NCBI GenBank assembly: GCA_003165075.1
Contig: PLSM01000125.1
Coordinates: 1-49,983 of the forward strand
DNA: 49,983 bases
Origin: Acidobacteriaceae bacterium
GTDB lineage: Bacteria; Acidobacteriota; Terriglobia; Terriglobales; Acidobacteriaceae
Direction: 5' to 3'
The notes under the pieces were generated by a model. It saw only the letters and a list, made by a program, of their open reading frames with translations, had not been told where the DNA came from and made no database searches. The translations under genes were made by a program, and so were the position numbers. The stretch's first letter is position 1. Every line of letters starts with the position of its first letter. Of the stretch, positions 25,801 through 34,233 are shown one piece after another.

Positions 25801-27359
25801 CCACCCCCGAGTTTGCCGCGCTCACCAGTCGCAGCCTGGCCACGATTGCGCGCCTTGAAAAGTACCGCGGCCATCTTTACAACTGGTACGATACGCAGAC
25901 GCTGCAACCATTGAATGCCGAGCCCTTCGTATCGTCAGTCGACAGCGGCAACCTGGTCGCTTCGCTTTACACGCTCCACGCCGGCGCACAGGAGCTGACC
26001 AGGAATCCATTGTTCTCTCCCCAGCTATTCCACGGTCTCGCCGCACATTGGCGCCTGCTGCGTTTGCAGACGGAATTCACTGCTTCGCTCACGCCGATTT
26101 CTTTGCCCGGTCCGTCCGCGCCGACTGAAGCATGGATCGAATGGATGCCCCTTGCGGAGATCGCGCTTAAGGCTGCGGCTGACTCGGTAGTTCCTCAGCC
26201 AGACAGCGCGTGGTGGATCGATGAGACGCGCCGTCGCATGACAGCTATCCTCGACCTGCTTTGCGAATATCTTCCGTGGATGTTGCCCGCCTATCGGCCG
26301 CTCTGCGAATTTATTCAGCTTGGACCCGAAGAAAGGAACGGACCGCGCTCCATCGAGGATGCAATTCTATTCGCCGAAATTCTCGACGTCCGCCTGGTTC
26401 ATGCCTGGGATTCGCTCGCCCCCAATCCGGAACTGCTGGCGAGTGGTGAAAAGCTTCGCGGCTCTCTACCTGCTGCAATTCACAACCTGCGTAATCTGGT
26501 GACGGACTTGCGCCAGATTGCCAAGGACGCCGAACGCCTGGCCGAAGATACGGAATTTGCATTCCTTATCGATCCTCGCCGCCAGATTCTCTCAATCGGA
26601 TATGACATGGGCAAGCATCAGCTTCACGAGGCCTGCTACGACATGATCGCCTCCGAAGCCAGGATCGCCACCTTCCTGGCAATTACGCGCGGCGACCTGC
26701 CCCAGCACAGTTGGGCCAAGCTGGCGCGCGATCACACCTATGCGTACGGGCACTTCCTGCTCTCTTCGTGGACCGGCACCATGTTTGAATACCTAATGCC
26801 GTCCATATGGATGAGGAGTTATCACGGCACTCTCATCGCGCGTACCGAGGCATCGAGCGTTTGCGTGCAACGCGCTTTTGCGCGCACCCTCAACATTCCC
26901 TGGGGCATTTCGGAATCGGCCTCCGCACGCAAAGACGATGCCGGCCACTATCACTACCAGGCTTTTGGCGTGCCTCGCATCGCGCTCTCGGCTGACGCTA
27001 CGGCCGGTCCGGTCGTTTCGCCCTATTCCACATTTCTAGCCCTCGGCGTCGACACCAGCGAGGCGCTTCGCAACCTCCACCGCATGGCCTCAGCGGGATG
27101 GGTAGGCGCCTACGGCTTCTATGAGGCAGCGGACTACACCGGCTCGCTGCGTAAGCCAGCCCTCGCCCGCGAATGGATGGCGCATCACCAGGGAATGTCT
27201 TTGCTGGCCATCTTGAATCTGCTCCACAATCATGTCGTGCAGCGGTGGTTTCACGCCAATCCCCCAATCCGGGCCACGGAGTTACTGCTGCACGAGATCG
27301 CGGAGAGCAAGGTGGTCCTGCGCGCAAGGCTTAAGGAGTTCCCTCCCGCGCAAAATTGA
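22857..27359 (+). CDS. GT84 cyclic beta-1,2-glucan synthase-like protein lacking the GH94 module
   Basis: This 1500-residue membrane protein resembles the first half of NdvB/Cgs. An N-terminal region of about 320 residues leads to membrane helices near 340-380. The GT84 glycosyltransferase core follows, with DAD at 544-546, FTGKGIYEV, and HRWVRGDWQ at 691-699 (the QxxRW-like acceptor motif). More helices occupy about 735-910. Residues about 930-1480 form a glycoamylase-like (PF10091; GH189-type cyclisation) module with VEEDGLYEAARVSPTNIG, SSVDSGNLVASL, SWTGTMFEYLMP and WGISESASA. It ends shortly after HHQGMSLLAI. Family synthases of about 2800 residues continue with a GH94-like module that sets chain length; none is present here or just downstream. 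It is preceded by an ABC exporter and a GH144-like enzyme. Product length and cyclisation cannot be read from sequence. Confidence 0.88.
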   Translation: MTNSATILDPQPQLGGDVLEHIQGSVRAAALWKVVHRPSGKCAFSKRAQAALESLKKLESDLGRWHSAHAEEEVQSDSQKSVALELRSSSRLLRSAILAVSTCPEEIARLPRVILSDGQDEPRAATAAALYLAAVDGDFSESTFRTFMNALQDHEPFNVDELWYMAAFLRFTLVESLLDETRALLRESRSASVSAFLVRLKTLRTITNADHLVFLIESLIVFDATLNRDPAGAYARMEFESRQLYRKRVAFVAYHSDCTESQVAQAALDLASQHNGPQTGDPRIEHRRAHVGYYLLDKGFAQLAERVGFLPSVAWRMRQFVRAWGEDFYISGIQVLTVLFIAAALFPVLPHFSSFVALLIAFCVLLLPATQDAVDLVNNTVTAFFEPDPLPRLDFSKGIPQECTTLVVVPSLLLNEKQVRELVTDLEIRFLANRDPNLHCALLTDLPDSVSKPRDRDSHALVELAIRLIDELNVKYSSPRNGFFLLLHRHRIFNNRQGVWMGWERKRGKLLDLNRLLAGEFDAFPIKAGRIEVLPQVRYILTLDADTQLPRGAAAQLTGAIAHPLNQAVIDPKLRIVTAGYGILQPRLGITVQSAARSRLATIYSGQNGFDIYTRAVSDAYQDLFGEGIFTGKGIYEVATLHAVLNHRFPRNSLLSHDLIEGAYARAGLVTDIEVIDDYPSHYSAYSRRKHRWVRGDWQIVQWMFSRVPDEAGHYGPNPISGINRWKIFDNLRRSLVEPFLMALFVAGWLGLPGGPLYWTIIPLLLLILPTVIQLAFGIGHALASGEEGRSSDAISGFWHAALVALLNLVFLPHQTLLAFDAIIRSLVRRFITGERLLEWETAAQAESKATNTTTLDRYLAIMPLVATGLAVLIWYIAPLHRALYFALPILLLWSLAGVVTAWLNLPPREWQPPSAADEAFLLKHALRIWRYFCQFGGERHNYLIPDNVEEDGLYEAARVSPTNIGLLLNARQAACELGFLTTPEFAALTSRSLATIARLEKYRGHLYNWYDTQTLQPLNAEPFVSSVDSGNLVASLYTLHAGAQELTRNPLFSPQLFHGLAAHWRLLRLQTEFTASLTPISLPGPSAPTEAWIEWMPLAEIALKAAADSVVPQPDSAWWIDETRRRMTAILDLLCEYLPWMLPAYRPLCEFIQLGPEERNGPRSIEDAILFAEILDVRLVHAWDSLAPNPELLASGEKLRGSLPAAIHNLRNLVTDLRQIAKDAERLAEDTEFAFLIDPRRQILSIGYDMGKHQLHEACYDMIASEARIATFLAITRGDLPQHSWAKLARDHTYAYGHFLLSSWTGTMFEYLMPSIWMRSYHGTLIARTEASSVCVQRAFARTLNIPWGISESASARKDDAGHYHYQAFGVPRIALSADATAGPVVSPYSTFLALGVDTSEALRNLHRMASAGWVGAYGFYEAADYTGSLRKPALAREWMAHHQGMSLLAILNLLHNHVVQRWFHANPPIRATELLLHEIAESKVVLRARLKEFPPAQN

Positions 27360-27380
27360 ATAAGAGGATGAAAAATCGGT

Positions 27381-27653
27381 CTATGGCTCGACCTTGACCA
27401 ATACCAGGCAATTGGGCGTCGGACTTAGTTCCAACCTTCCGCCTTCAATCCTCGCCTCCTCCGGCCTGGGGAGCGCAGTGGCAAGATTCAGTTGCTCCAC
27501 TTGGCCAGGCGTGGGATCGAGCGGGCTGCCCATGGCCGCATACTCCTTCAGCACATTTCCATGGTCAGCATCGATCCTCTGAATGGTCACGCGTGATTGC
27601 ACAGACAGATGACGAAAGGCGAGGCTGATAGTTCGGTAACTTTCTGAATTGAG
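27381..27653 (-). pseudogene. C-terminal remnant of a GH39 beta-xylosidase-like gene
   Basis: Reading leftward from a stop at 27654-27656, the 90-codon frame gives YRTISLAFRHLS, QRIDADHGNVLKEYAAMGSP and LDPTPGQVEQL, ending near LVLVKVEP. GH39 xylosidases close with the same pattern: a Y-R-I-D-x-x-H-x-N segment, then W..MGSP..PT..Q...L and a final beta-strand. Everything before this end piece is missing, and the sequence upstream has stops in this frame. It is therefore a 5'-truncated remnant between the GT84 gene and the SDR gene. An independent small protein starting at GTG 27602 is less likely, because the similarity continues upstream of that codon. Confidence 0.6.
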
Positions 27654-27751
27654 TCACCCGGCAGCGGCCGCCTGGGCAACTAGCTGGCTGCCCTAGTTAG
27701 ACGCTGCTATAGGCTTCACCTATGAAACACACTTGAAATAGATGGCGCGAC

Positions 27752-28558
27752 TTAGGATCCCAGTTCAGGCTTCAGGTTTTTAGATACATATGGCTCGCGG
27801 CTAATCAGCTGGCTGGTCATGCCGCCGTCGGCAAATATATTCGCGCCGGTAATGCAGGCACTGCGATCGCTGAGAAGAAAGGCCGCCAGTTCGCCTATCT
27901 CCGTCGGCTCGATGACCCGAGCGATGGGGATATTGGCATTCCAGTATTCAACGCATGCTGCGGCATCCGGCGCCGCGGCTTGAATATCTCTCCATATCTG
28001 TGTGTTCAATAATCCCGGAGAGATGCAATTGACCCTGATTCCTTCATTGGCTAACTCGACAGCAATGCTCTTGCTCAGCCCCACCACTCCCCACTTCGCC
28101 GCGTCATACGGACCCGAGCCTGGCAACACGGATTGGCTATGAACACTCGAAATGTTCACCACGCTTCCTCCTTTGGATTGCCGCACCATTTGCCGGCAAA
28201 CCAGCTGCGTAAGGAAGAACACGGCCCGCAGATCGACGGAAATCAGCAGCTCCCATTCCTCTGCCGTCGTCTCAAGAAACGGCTTCACAAAGTTGATGCC
28301 GGCGTTGTTCACCAAGCCATCGATGGTCTTGAATCTCTTTACTGTTTGCTCGACTAACTTGGATAAGTGTTCCGCATTTCGAACATCGCAGGTGACTCCC
28401 AGAGCGCGCACCCCGAGTCTTGCGGCCACTTGCCTTACCCGCTCTCCATGCAGGTCGGCAAGAACAACATTTGCACCTTCGCGGTAACAAATCTGAGCAA
28501 TCCCTTCACCGAGCCCGCCAGCACTTCCAGTTACGACGATGGTCTTATTCGCCAGCAT
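27752..28558 (-). CDS. short-chain dehydrogenase/reductase (classical SDR)
   Basis: A 268-residue NAD(P)-dependent oxidoreductase with the Rossmann motif TGSAGGLGEGIA, NNAG, the active Ser in NISSVHS, and the YDAAK catalytic Tyr/Lys. The C-terminus has FADGGM and a short extension. An Asp in VLADLHGE after beta-2 suggests NAD+ rather than NADP+. ATG 28558 (MLANKTIVV) is chosen; it overlaps the 3' end of the GH2 gene by 14 bases, so translation is probably coupled. Pairing with an exported GH2 hydrolase suggests oxidation of the released sugar or aglycone, as with glucose/galactose or uronate dehydrogenases of this family, but the substrate cannot be fixed. Confidence 0.88.
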   Translation of the reverse strand: MLANKTIVVTGSAGGLGEGIAQICYREGANVVLADLHGERVRQVAARLGVRALGVTCDVRNAEHLSKLVEQTVKRFKTIDGLVNNAGINFVKPFLETTAEEWELLISVDLRAVFFLTQLVCRQMVRQSKGGSVVNISSVHSQSVLPGSGPYDAAKWGVVGLSKSIAVELANEGIRVNCISPGLLNTQIWRDIQAAAPDAAACVEYWNANIPIARVIEPTEIGELAAFLLSDRSACITGANIFADGGMTSQLISREPYVSKNLKPELGS

Positions 28559-31500
28559 GATACGCCTCGCCTTGAGTAAGTTCAGTAAGAATGTTCTCAA
28601 GAATTCTATCTGCCGCCGGATCCTGATCCAGGTGCTCGGCGAGTCTAAGTGAGGTGAGGACAAGCGTGCCCTGCCCGACCGCCAGCGACAATAAATCCGA
28701 AGTGTACGGCATGTCCAACGCCAGGTTAAACTCCCTCACTGCGTGGCGAATCTGCAGGCCCTGCGGCTGATCGTTCATCACCCAGGTGTACTGCGGCGCC
28801 ACCCGCTGGTAAGCCGGCTGCGCCTCAAGCGCGTTGCCCTGGGGCAGTCCTTTCAAAAATTCATCCTCCAGCGCGAGTGCAGTGCGGGCATATCCCCACG
28901 CGCCGGGCGAGCCCCACCAATCGATCTTCCTCAGCTCAGGCTTCCATCCTCCACTAACCGGCTCAAGCAGATCGCTATAGCCTTGGACGGAGCCGGCACT
29001 TGCTGGTTTCTCACTCCACAATATCGTTTCCGGGCGCAGGATAAGTGCGCGGGCTCCGCGGCGAATCGCCGCGTGAATTGCCGGTAATTGCAGCCGATCT
29101 GTCTTCAGGATGAGCATTACATCGCCGGCTTGCACTGCAGACGCATCGCCATCCTTGGGGCTGAGCGAGCGGGCGGCGAGCCACTTGCGAAGCGACCCGT
29201 CCTGATCCCATAGCCACACGCTGCGATTGAATGTGAACGGCTTCTGTGCGCGTTCGAATATGACTACGGGACGTTCCGCATACAAGTGCTGTCCAGCTCC
29301 ATCCAACTCCACTACAAGCCGATACACGCCGGCCCCAAAGTCGGCTGTCATAGAGTCTGCGATCAGGTGTTCGATCGGATCTGAGCCGGTTATATGGCTA
29401 AACTCTTTCTCAAACACCGACTTATTTTGACTATCGATTACCTTGAGCTTGACTGGATAGGTTCCCGGCGCAAGGCGCTGCCGCTCGTTGACGAGTGTCG
29501 CATCACAACCCAGTTGATCTCCGGCATAGAGGGCGCTCGGTCGAAGCCACAGATTGATCTGCAGTGGCCGATTCAGATTAGTTATATTTTCGAAAACGCC
29601 GTGCTTTGGATTTCTCCAGTTATCCACAACGCCTGATAACTCATAATTGCTGTCTTCAAGCGACGTAAGTCCATGACCTACAGAGTGCAGATTGCCCCAG
29701 TAGAGCGCCATCTGCTCCTGATGACGCCACATGACGTGCTCCCGGCTTGCCTCTCCGACGCTTTCGAAGGTCGGGAATCCTTGACGTTCAACTCCAGACG
29801 CCTTGTACCAACGCCGATTCAACTCATGGAGATTTCGATAAACCTTATAGTCCTCCGCGTCTTCGCGGAGCCCTGAATCCTTGTAGGATCTCATCAACAC
29901 AGACCAGTCGGGCGACGCATTTACACCCCACTCTGTAATTGCCTGGTAAGCCGCTTGGGGATTATCCGCAACGCCCCATTTGCGCTGGCGAATATTGGCC
30001 CACGAGTCTTCGTTATTCTCCAGACCCGTGAATTGATAGTAGTGCTGCTGTATCAAAGGCAGCGATGGCTCGGAATGGCCCGGTTCCCAAACACACTTGG
30101 TATCGTCCCAAATAGGATCGTTGGCGATCACGGGGCGAGTAGTGTCGAGCTCGTGCACCTTGGGGAGTATCTTATCGAGCACATAGGGACCGAGCGTAAA
30201 CTCGTCGGTGGGATACGCGCGCTTGGGGTCGAACCGGGGCGCGTTCTCATTCAACACGTTCCACCACAAGATACTTGGATTGTTCCTGTAGGCAAGCACC
30301 GCTCTCTCTGTGATGTTTGCGAGGCGCTCATCTTCCTTGGTCCCGTTCTTCAGATACCAAGACCCCAGGCTCTCGTGCTGCAACAGAATTCCTGCCTCGT
30401 CTGCGGCCTCCACCGTGACCCGCAGCGGTGTCTTACTGAAGCAGCGCAGCATGTTTGCGTTGGTCTTTCGGGTCAACTCAATATCGCGCCGGGCAAAATC
30501 CCTGGGTGGTACTCCGAGTGTTACGGGCCAAATCTGGTTGTATAGATAGGAGCGCTGCAGAATGGGCTTGCCATTGATCGCGATCCTGCCATTGAGTATC
30601 GATATCTCGCGCATCCCAAACGCCCCGCGCCAGGTTGTGCCTCCTTTCTTCGGAACTAACTCCAACTCATAAAGGAATCCATCCCAAACGTCCCAAAGAT
30701 GAGGATCTGTAATGGCCAGCGAGATGGTGGCTTGCCCGGATTTGTCAGGACGGATTACGATAGCCTGATGCGTGGCAGCCCCCGCCCCATCCCTGGGCTT
30801 TACCGTCGCCAACCATTCGCCATCCTGGGTGCCAATCATGCTCAGATCAATGTCAATCTTCTTCTCATGAATATTGGGACGAATGAATGTATCGGCGATC
30901 CATGGCCGCCGAAATGCTTTTATAGTTACAGGCAGCAATAAGCCACCATAGTTATAGTGACGCCACCCGCCTTCCAAGGGATTGTCGTGTTGTCTTCCAC
31001 CCGGCACATTCCCTAACCGAAATCCATCGATCTCCTTCGCATAACAAGCATCTATAACTCTGACCACTAGATTGTTCTTCCCTGCCTTGATCGCCTTCCT
31101 GGCCTCGAAGGCAAAGGGCAGGAGGGCACTTTCATTTCCTCCCAGATACTCGCCATTCAGCCACGCTTCGGCGTAGTAGTCGGCGCCCTCGAAGTGGATT
31201 TGCACATCGTCGAGGCCTTTAATTGCGGCCATGTCGAAACTGCGCCAGTACCAAACCACGCCGTCATAGCCGGGGAACGCCAGCTCTAGTGGATTCGGAA
31301 CTATTTGCTCAACGGATTCTGAAATGGGACCCGCGCCGTACCAACCGGCATTCTTGCCAACGTTCTCGGGGTCTTTCGCAATTCTCCATGCTCCGGAAAG
31401 GTCGAGGGACCACGCAGGAGTTGCATTGAGCGTCCTGTCGAGCAGCATTTCGCCGGCGCCGGGCGAATGACCGGTTTCATCGATCGGACCAAACAGACCC

Positions 31501-31616
31501 GCAAACGCCCCCACTGCCGAGAATGGACCAGGACGCTGCCCCTTCAGAGCGACGGGAAGCGCGATAGCCGTTCCGCTTCCGATTCCCGCCAGCAAGTCCC
31601 TGCGCGTAATTGTCAT
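28545..31616 (-). CDS. Tat-exported glycoside hydrolase family 2 enzyme
   Basis: The 1023-residue protein opens with a Tat signal (MTITRRDLLAGIGSG plus hydrophobic run). Domains in order are: a jelly-roll sugar-binding domain (about 85-250, with WYWRSFDM and EAWLNGEYLGGNE), an immunoglobulin-like domain (about 260-350), and a TIM barrel (about 350-620). The barrel carries the acid/base Glu in WWNVLNEN and the likely nucleophile Glu in AITEWGVNA. About 380 further C-terminal residues form beta-sandwich and alpha/beta segments. This is the plan of GH2 beta-galactosidases, mannosidases and glucuronidases; the precise sugar is unclear. The SDR gene overlaps its end. GH20 lies upstream on the same strand, 192 bases away. 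Confidence 0.88.
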   Translation of the reverse strand: MTITRRDLLAGIGSGTAIALPVALKGQRPGPFSAVGAFAGLFGPIDETGHSPGAGEMLLDRTLNATPAWSLDLSGAWRIAKDPENVGKNAGWYGAGPISESVEQIVPNPLELAFPGYDGVVWYWRSFDMAAIKGLDDVQIHFEGADYYAEAWLNGEYLGGNESALLPFAFEARKAIKAGKNNLVVRVIDACYAKEIDGFRLGNVPGGRQHDNPLEGGWRHYNYGGLLLPVTIKAFRRPWIADTFIRPNIHEKKIDIDLSMIGTQDGEWLATVKPRDGAGAATHQAIVIRPDKSGQATISLAITDPHLWDVWDGFLYELELVPKKGGTTWRGAFGMREISILNGRIAINGKPILQRSYLYNQIWPVTLGVPPRDFARRDIELTRKTNANMLRCFSKTPLRVTVEAADEAGILLQHESLGSWYLKNGTKEDERLANITERAVLAYRNNPSILWWNVLNENAPRFDPKRAYPTDEFTLGPYVLDKILPKVHELDTTRPVIANDPIWDDTKCVWEPGHSEPSLPLIQQHYYQFTGLENNEDSWANIRQRKWGVADNPQAAYQAITEWGVNASPDWSVLMRSYKDSGLREDAEDYKVYRNLHELNRRWYKASGVERQGFPTFESVGEASREHVMWRHQEQMALYWGNLHSVGHGLTSLEDSNYELSGVVDNWRNPKHGVFENITNLNRPLQINLWLRPSALYAGDQLGCDATLVNERQRLAPGTYPVKLKVIDSQNKSVFEKEFSHITGSDPIEHLIADSMTADFGAGVYRLVVELDGAGQHLYAERPVVIFERAQKPFTFNRSVWLWDQDGSLRKWLAARSLSPKDGDASAVQAGDVMLILKTDRLQLPAIHAAIRRGARALILRPETILWSEKPASAGSVQGYSDLLEPVSGGWKPELRKIDWWGSPGAWGYARTALALEDEFLKGLPQGNALEAQPAYQRVAPQYTWVMNDQPQGLQIRHAVREFNLALDMPYTSDLLSLAVGQGTLVLTSLRLAEHLDQDPAADRILENILTELTQGEAYHAGE

Positions 31617-31808
31617 TTTTGATATCTATCCCCTCTTCAGTAATAGGTTGTTTCCAACTTAGCTGGCGACCGCCCGGACAGATCGCGAAGAGTTAATATC
31701 ATCAGACCAGCCATTCAAATGGCAATCGCAAAAAAGCAGCATAGCACCGCCAATGGAGTAATTGTTCTCCAGTGGTTACGAGCAAGTGAGGGACGTCGAT
31801 CGCTTCAC

Positions 31809-33926
31809 TTATTGTGTTTTGGATCGATTTGCAGCCGCGACCAGCTTCTCCAATGGCCCGAGGACAACAAAGTCTACGAGTTCCCCAGGCCTTGGTTCCG
31901 CGGCTTCGCGCAGCAGCGCCGTTTGTGCGTCTTGCCAACCGGCCGGCGGCGCGTTGCCTGAACGAAGGTAGGACAATGCTTCAATTCCCATTGATCCTAG
32001 CTTGGGCCAATCGCTTCTGCGACTCGATACTTCATTGAGCAGCGGTGAATTCGCGGCAAGCCGATCCAGTTCAGGTGCGGCATCAACCCAAGAGCGAAAG
32101 AGCGACTCCAGGCGCTCAATGTCGGCGGAGTTGCCGCGTAGCGCTCCATCCACCAGGAGTTCGAATTCATGCCGCAGCGGAGGATCGGGCCGGACCGAAT
32201 CCACGAGCCGGTCAAGCGCCGTGAGTTGCGAGGTATGCTGCTGCTGGTAGCGCGCACCAAAATTAACCGGCTGCAGCACGGCGGCAAAAAGCGTGAGCGC
32301 CCGATCCTGCTCCGTGCCGGCCAGTTGCCGCAGGCCCCTTTCCGGGCCAGAGATGTGGGTGGTCCCTTCTTCATCGAGACGGAGTGACTCGGCCTGCAAC
32401 CTGCGATACATGTCTTCTGTATCCCGGTCCGCGGCTGGAGACCAGAACCGTTCGGCCACCGCGGCTGCCCTGGGCCAGATGCGCGAGTCAATGGTCTGCG
32501 GCGAGATATGTTCGCCCCACTGGCAAGCCTCGCCGCCCAGAATAAGTTTCGCCTGCTCAGGAGTCAGCGCCGCGTCGGCTGGAACCGGATCGGCAAGGAA
32601 CAACTGACTTGCCGTGTACGTGTAATCGAGATAGTAGGGGCCCGAAAACAGGCCTCGATGGCCCTGCTTTGCGCCATTTACAAGAAACTCGCTGCCATGC
32701 CAGTTCTGAATTACGACATCGGGTGAAAGCGTGGAGCTGAGCACCTCGTCCCACCCAACCATCCGCTTGTGATACCTGGCCAGAATCTTCTGCACGCGGG
32801 TGTTGAAGTAAGCCTGAAGTTCGGGCGTAGTCTTCATGCCGTGCGCATCCATGAAAGCCTTGATCCGCGGGTTCGCGAGCCACTGCTTGCCGTTGCTCTC
32901 ATCTCCGCCGATGTGTACATACTCATCAGGGAAGAGTTGCGCCATCTCACCGAAGAAGGTATCGAGAAAGCGATAGGTTGAGTCTTCGACAGGGTTGAGG
33001 GCCGCGTCATGGACTCCGAATTCATGCTCCACGGAGTATGGGCCAGGAGCGCTGCCCAGCTCTGGATAGCCGACAAGCCATGAAGTGGAATGGCCGGGCA
33101 TGTCGAATTCAGGCACCACACGAATGCCGCGCGCGGCAGCATAGGCCACAATGTCGCGGACCTGCTGCTGCGTGTAGTAGAGGCCGCCGGAACCTTGCTG
33201 CTGCAGCTTGGGAAAGACGCGGCTCTCAATACGGAATCCCTGGTCCTCAGTAAGGTGCCAGTGCAGCACGTTGAGTTTTACCGCGGCCATCCCGTCCAGG
33301 GTGCGGTAGATAACCGGCGGGGGCAGGAAATGGCGCCCGGGATCGAGCATCAGGCCACGCCATGGAAAGCGCGGCGCGTCCTCGATGTGCACCGCGGGCA
33401 AGATGAATCCGCCACCTGACGGCTGCACCAATTGCAGCAGCGTCTCCATGCCGCGCAAAGCCCCGACCTCGGCGTGCGCACGCAGCGAAGCATGATGCTC
33501 GTCGACATCAAGGATGTAGCTTTCATCTTCGCCAAGCGCGGGCGAGGCTTCAGCCGACGAGGCGGGCGCCTCGATTGTAAGCGTGGCCTCCCGGCCTTGC
33601 GGCGCGGGCTCCTTCGCCAGTTCAGCGCCGGTGCGCATCTGCAGCCGGTCAAGCAGCCGGAGTGCACCCTGGCGCAGGCGCGGGGAAGAGTCGCCGGACA
33701 GCGCGTAAGAAAGTGAGTTGTCGATGCGCAGGTTGCCCGGTTTGCTCACCACGGTAGCGGGCAGCGGCATGAGCGTGTTGACAAACTCGTTTCCATCCGC
33801 CGGAGAAGCCTGCTGGGCGCAGGCGGGCACGGCCAGGAGGAGAGCAAGAGCCAGCGCGGCATCGATGCGCTGAAGCGGGAGGTGTACAGCTAGAATGCGA
33901 CGGAAGGATTGCGGACGATCGATCAT
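31809..33926 (-). CDS. secreted GH20 beta-N-acetylhexosaminidase
   Basis: Removes terminal GlcNAc or GalNAc from glycans by substrate-assisted catalysis. Start at ATG 33926, which follows CTGGAG; a TTG two codons earlier is also open. Of 705 residues, the first about 40 form a signal peptide (LALALLLAVPACAQQ, with the VPAC run resembling a lipobox). A GH20b-like alpha/beta domain reaches to about 170. The TIM barrel starts at FPWRGLMLDPGRHFLP and holds LHWHLTEDQGFR, DMPGHSTSWL, the catalytic Asp-Glu pair in HIGGDESNGKQW, and the Trp-lined sites in QNWHGSEF and GGEACQWGEH. About 150 C-terminal residues are helical. It fits with the NagB-like and AgaS-like genes 14 kb away. Confidence 0.93.
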   Translation of the reverse strand: MIDRPQSFRRILAVHLPLQRIDAALALALLLAVPACAQQASPADGNEFVNTLMPLPATVVSKPGNLRIDNSLSYALSGDSSPRLRQGALRLLDRLQMRTGAELAKEPAPQGREATLTIEAPASSAEASPALGEDESYILDVDEHHASLRAHAEVGALRGMETLLQLVQPSGGGFILPAVHIEDAPRFPWRGLMLDPGRHFLPPPVIYRTLDGMAAVKLNVLHWHLTEDQGFRIESRVFPKLQQQGSGGLYYTQQQVRDIVAYAAARGIRVVPEFDMPGHSTSWLVGYPELGSAPGPYSVEHEFGVHDAALNPVEDSTYRFLDTFFGEMAQLFPDEYVHIGGDESNGKQWLANPRIKAFMDAHGMKTTPELQAYFNTRVQKILARYHKRMVGWDEVLSSTLSPDVVIQNWHGSEFLVNGAKQGHRGLFSGPYYLDYTYTASQLFLADPVPADAALTPEQAKLILGGEACQWGEHISPQTIDSRIWPRAAAVAERFWSPAADRDTEDMYRRLQAESLRLDEEGTTHISGPERGLRQLAGTEQDRALTLFAAVLQPVNFGARYQQQHTSQLTALDRLVDSVRPDPPLRHEFELLVDGALRGNSADIERLESLFRSWVDAAPELDRLAANSPLLNEVSSRRSDWPKLGSMGIEALSYLRSGNAPPAGWQDAQTALLREAAEPRPGELVDFVVLGPLEKLVAAANRSKTQ

Positions 33927-34233
33927 ATTCAACTCCAGCCAGGTCCTGATTTTCGATGGGCGCTGGCGTCTAAAGTTTGGGCGCGGTTACGCCGAACAAA
34001 ACTCGCCCGGGCGCGCCAATAGGAGTCATCCCGGGGCCGTGAATCAACGGAGTTGTTAGTGTAGCGCAGCAGGCAAAGGTTCAATAATTCCCCACGAAGG
34101 CTCCGGTTGCGTGCTGATCCGCTTCCCTTCCCGGTATGATCTTATCTCGCGAATCAGGCATTAGTGCGGCATCTGAAATATGATCTTGGCCATCCAGTTT
34201 AATCTGGGTTGGTGATCAGTGCGGAGGGGTAAC
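33927..34233. other. divergent promoter region between GH20 and DUF5107-TPR genes
   Basis: This 307-base stretch must hold promoters for both directions. TATGATCTT occurs twice in direct orientation, 44 bases apart (34135 and 34179), on the side of the DUF5107 gene. No clear -35/-10 pair was found. Confidence 0.4.
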
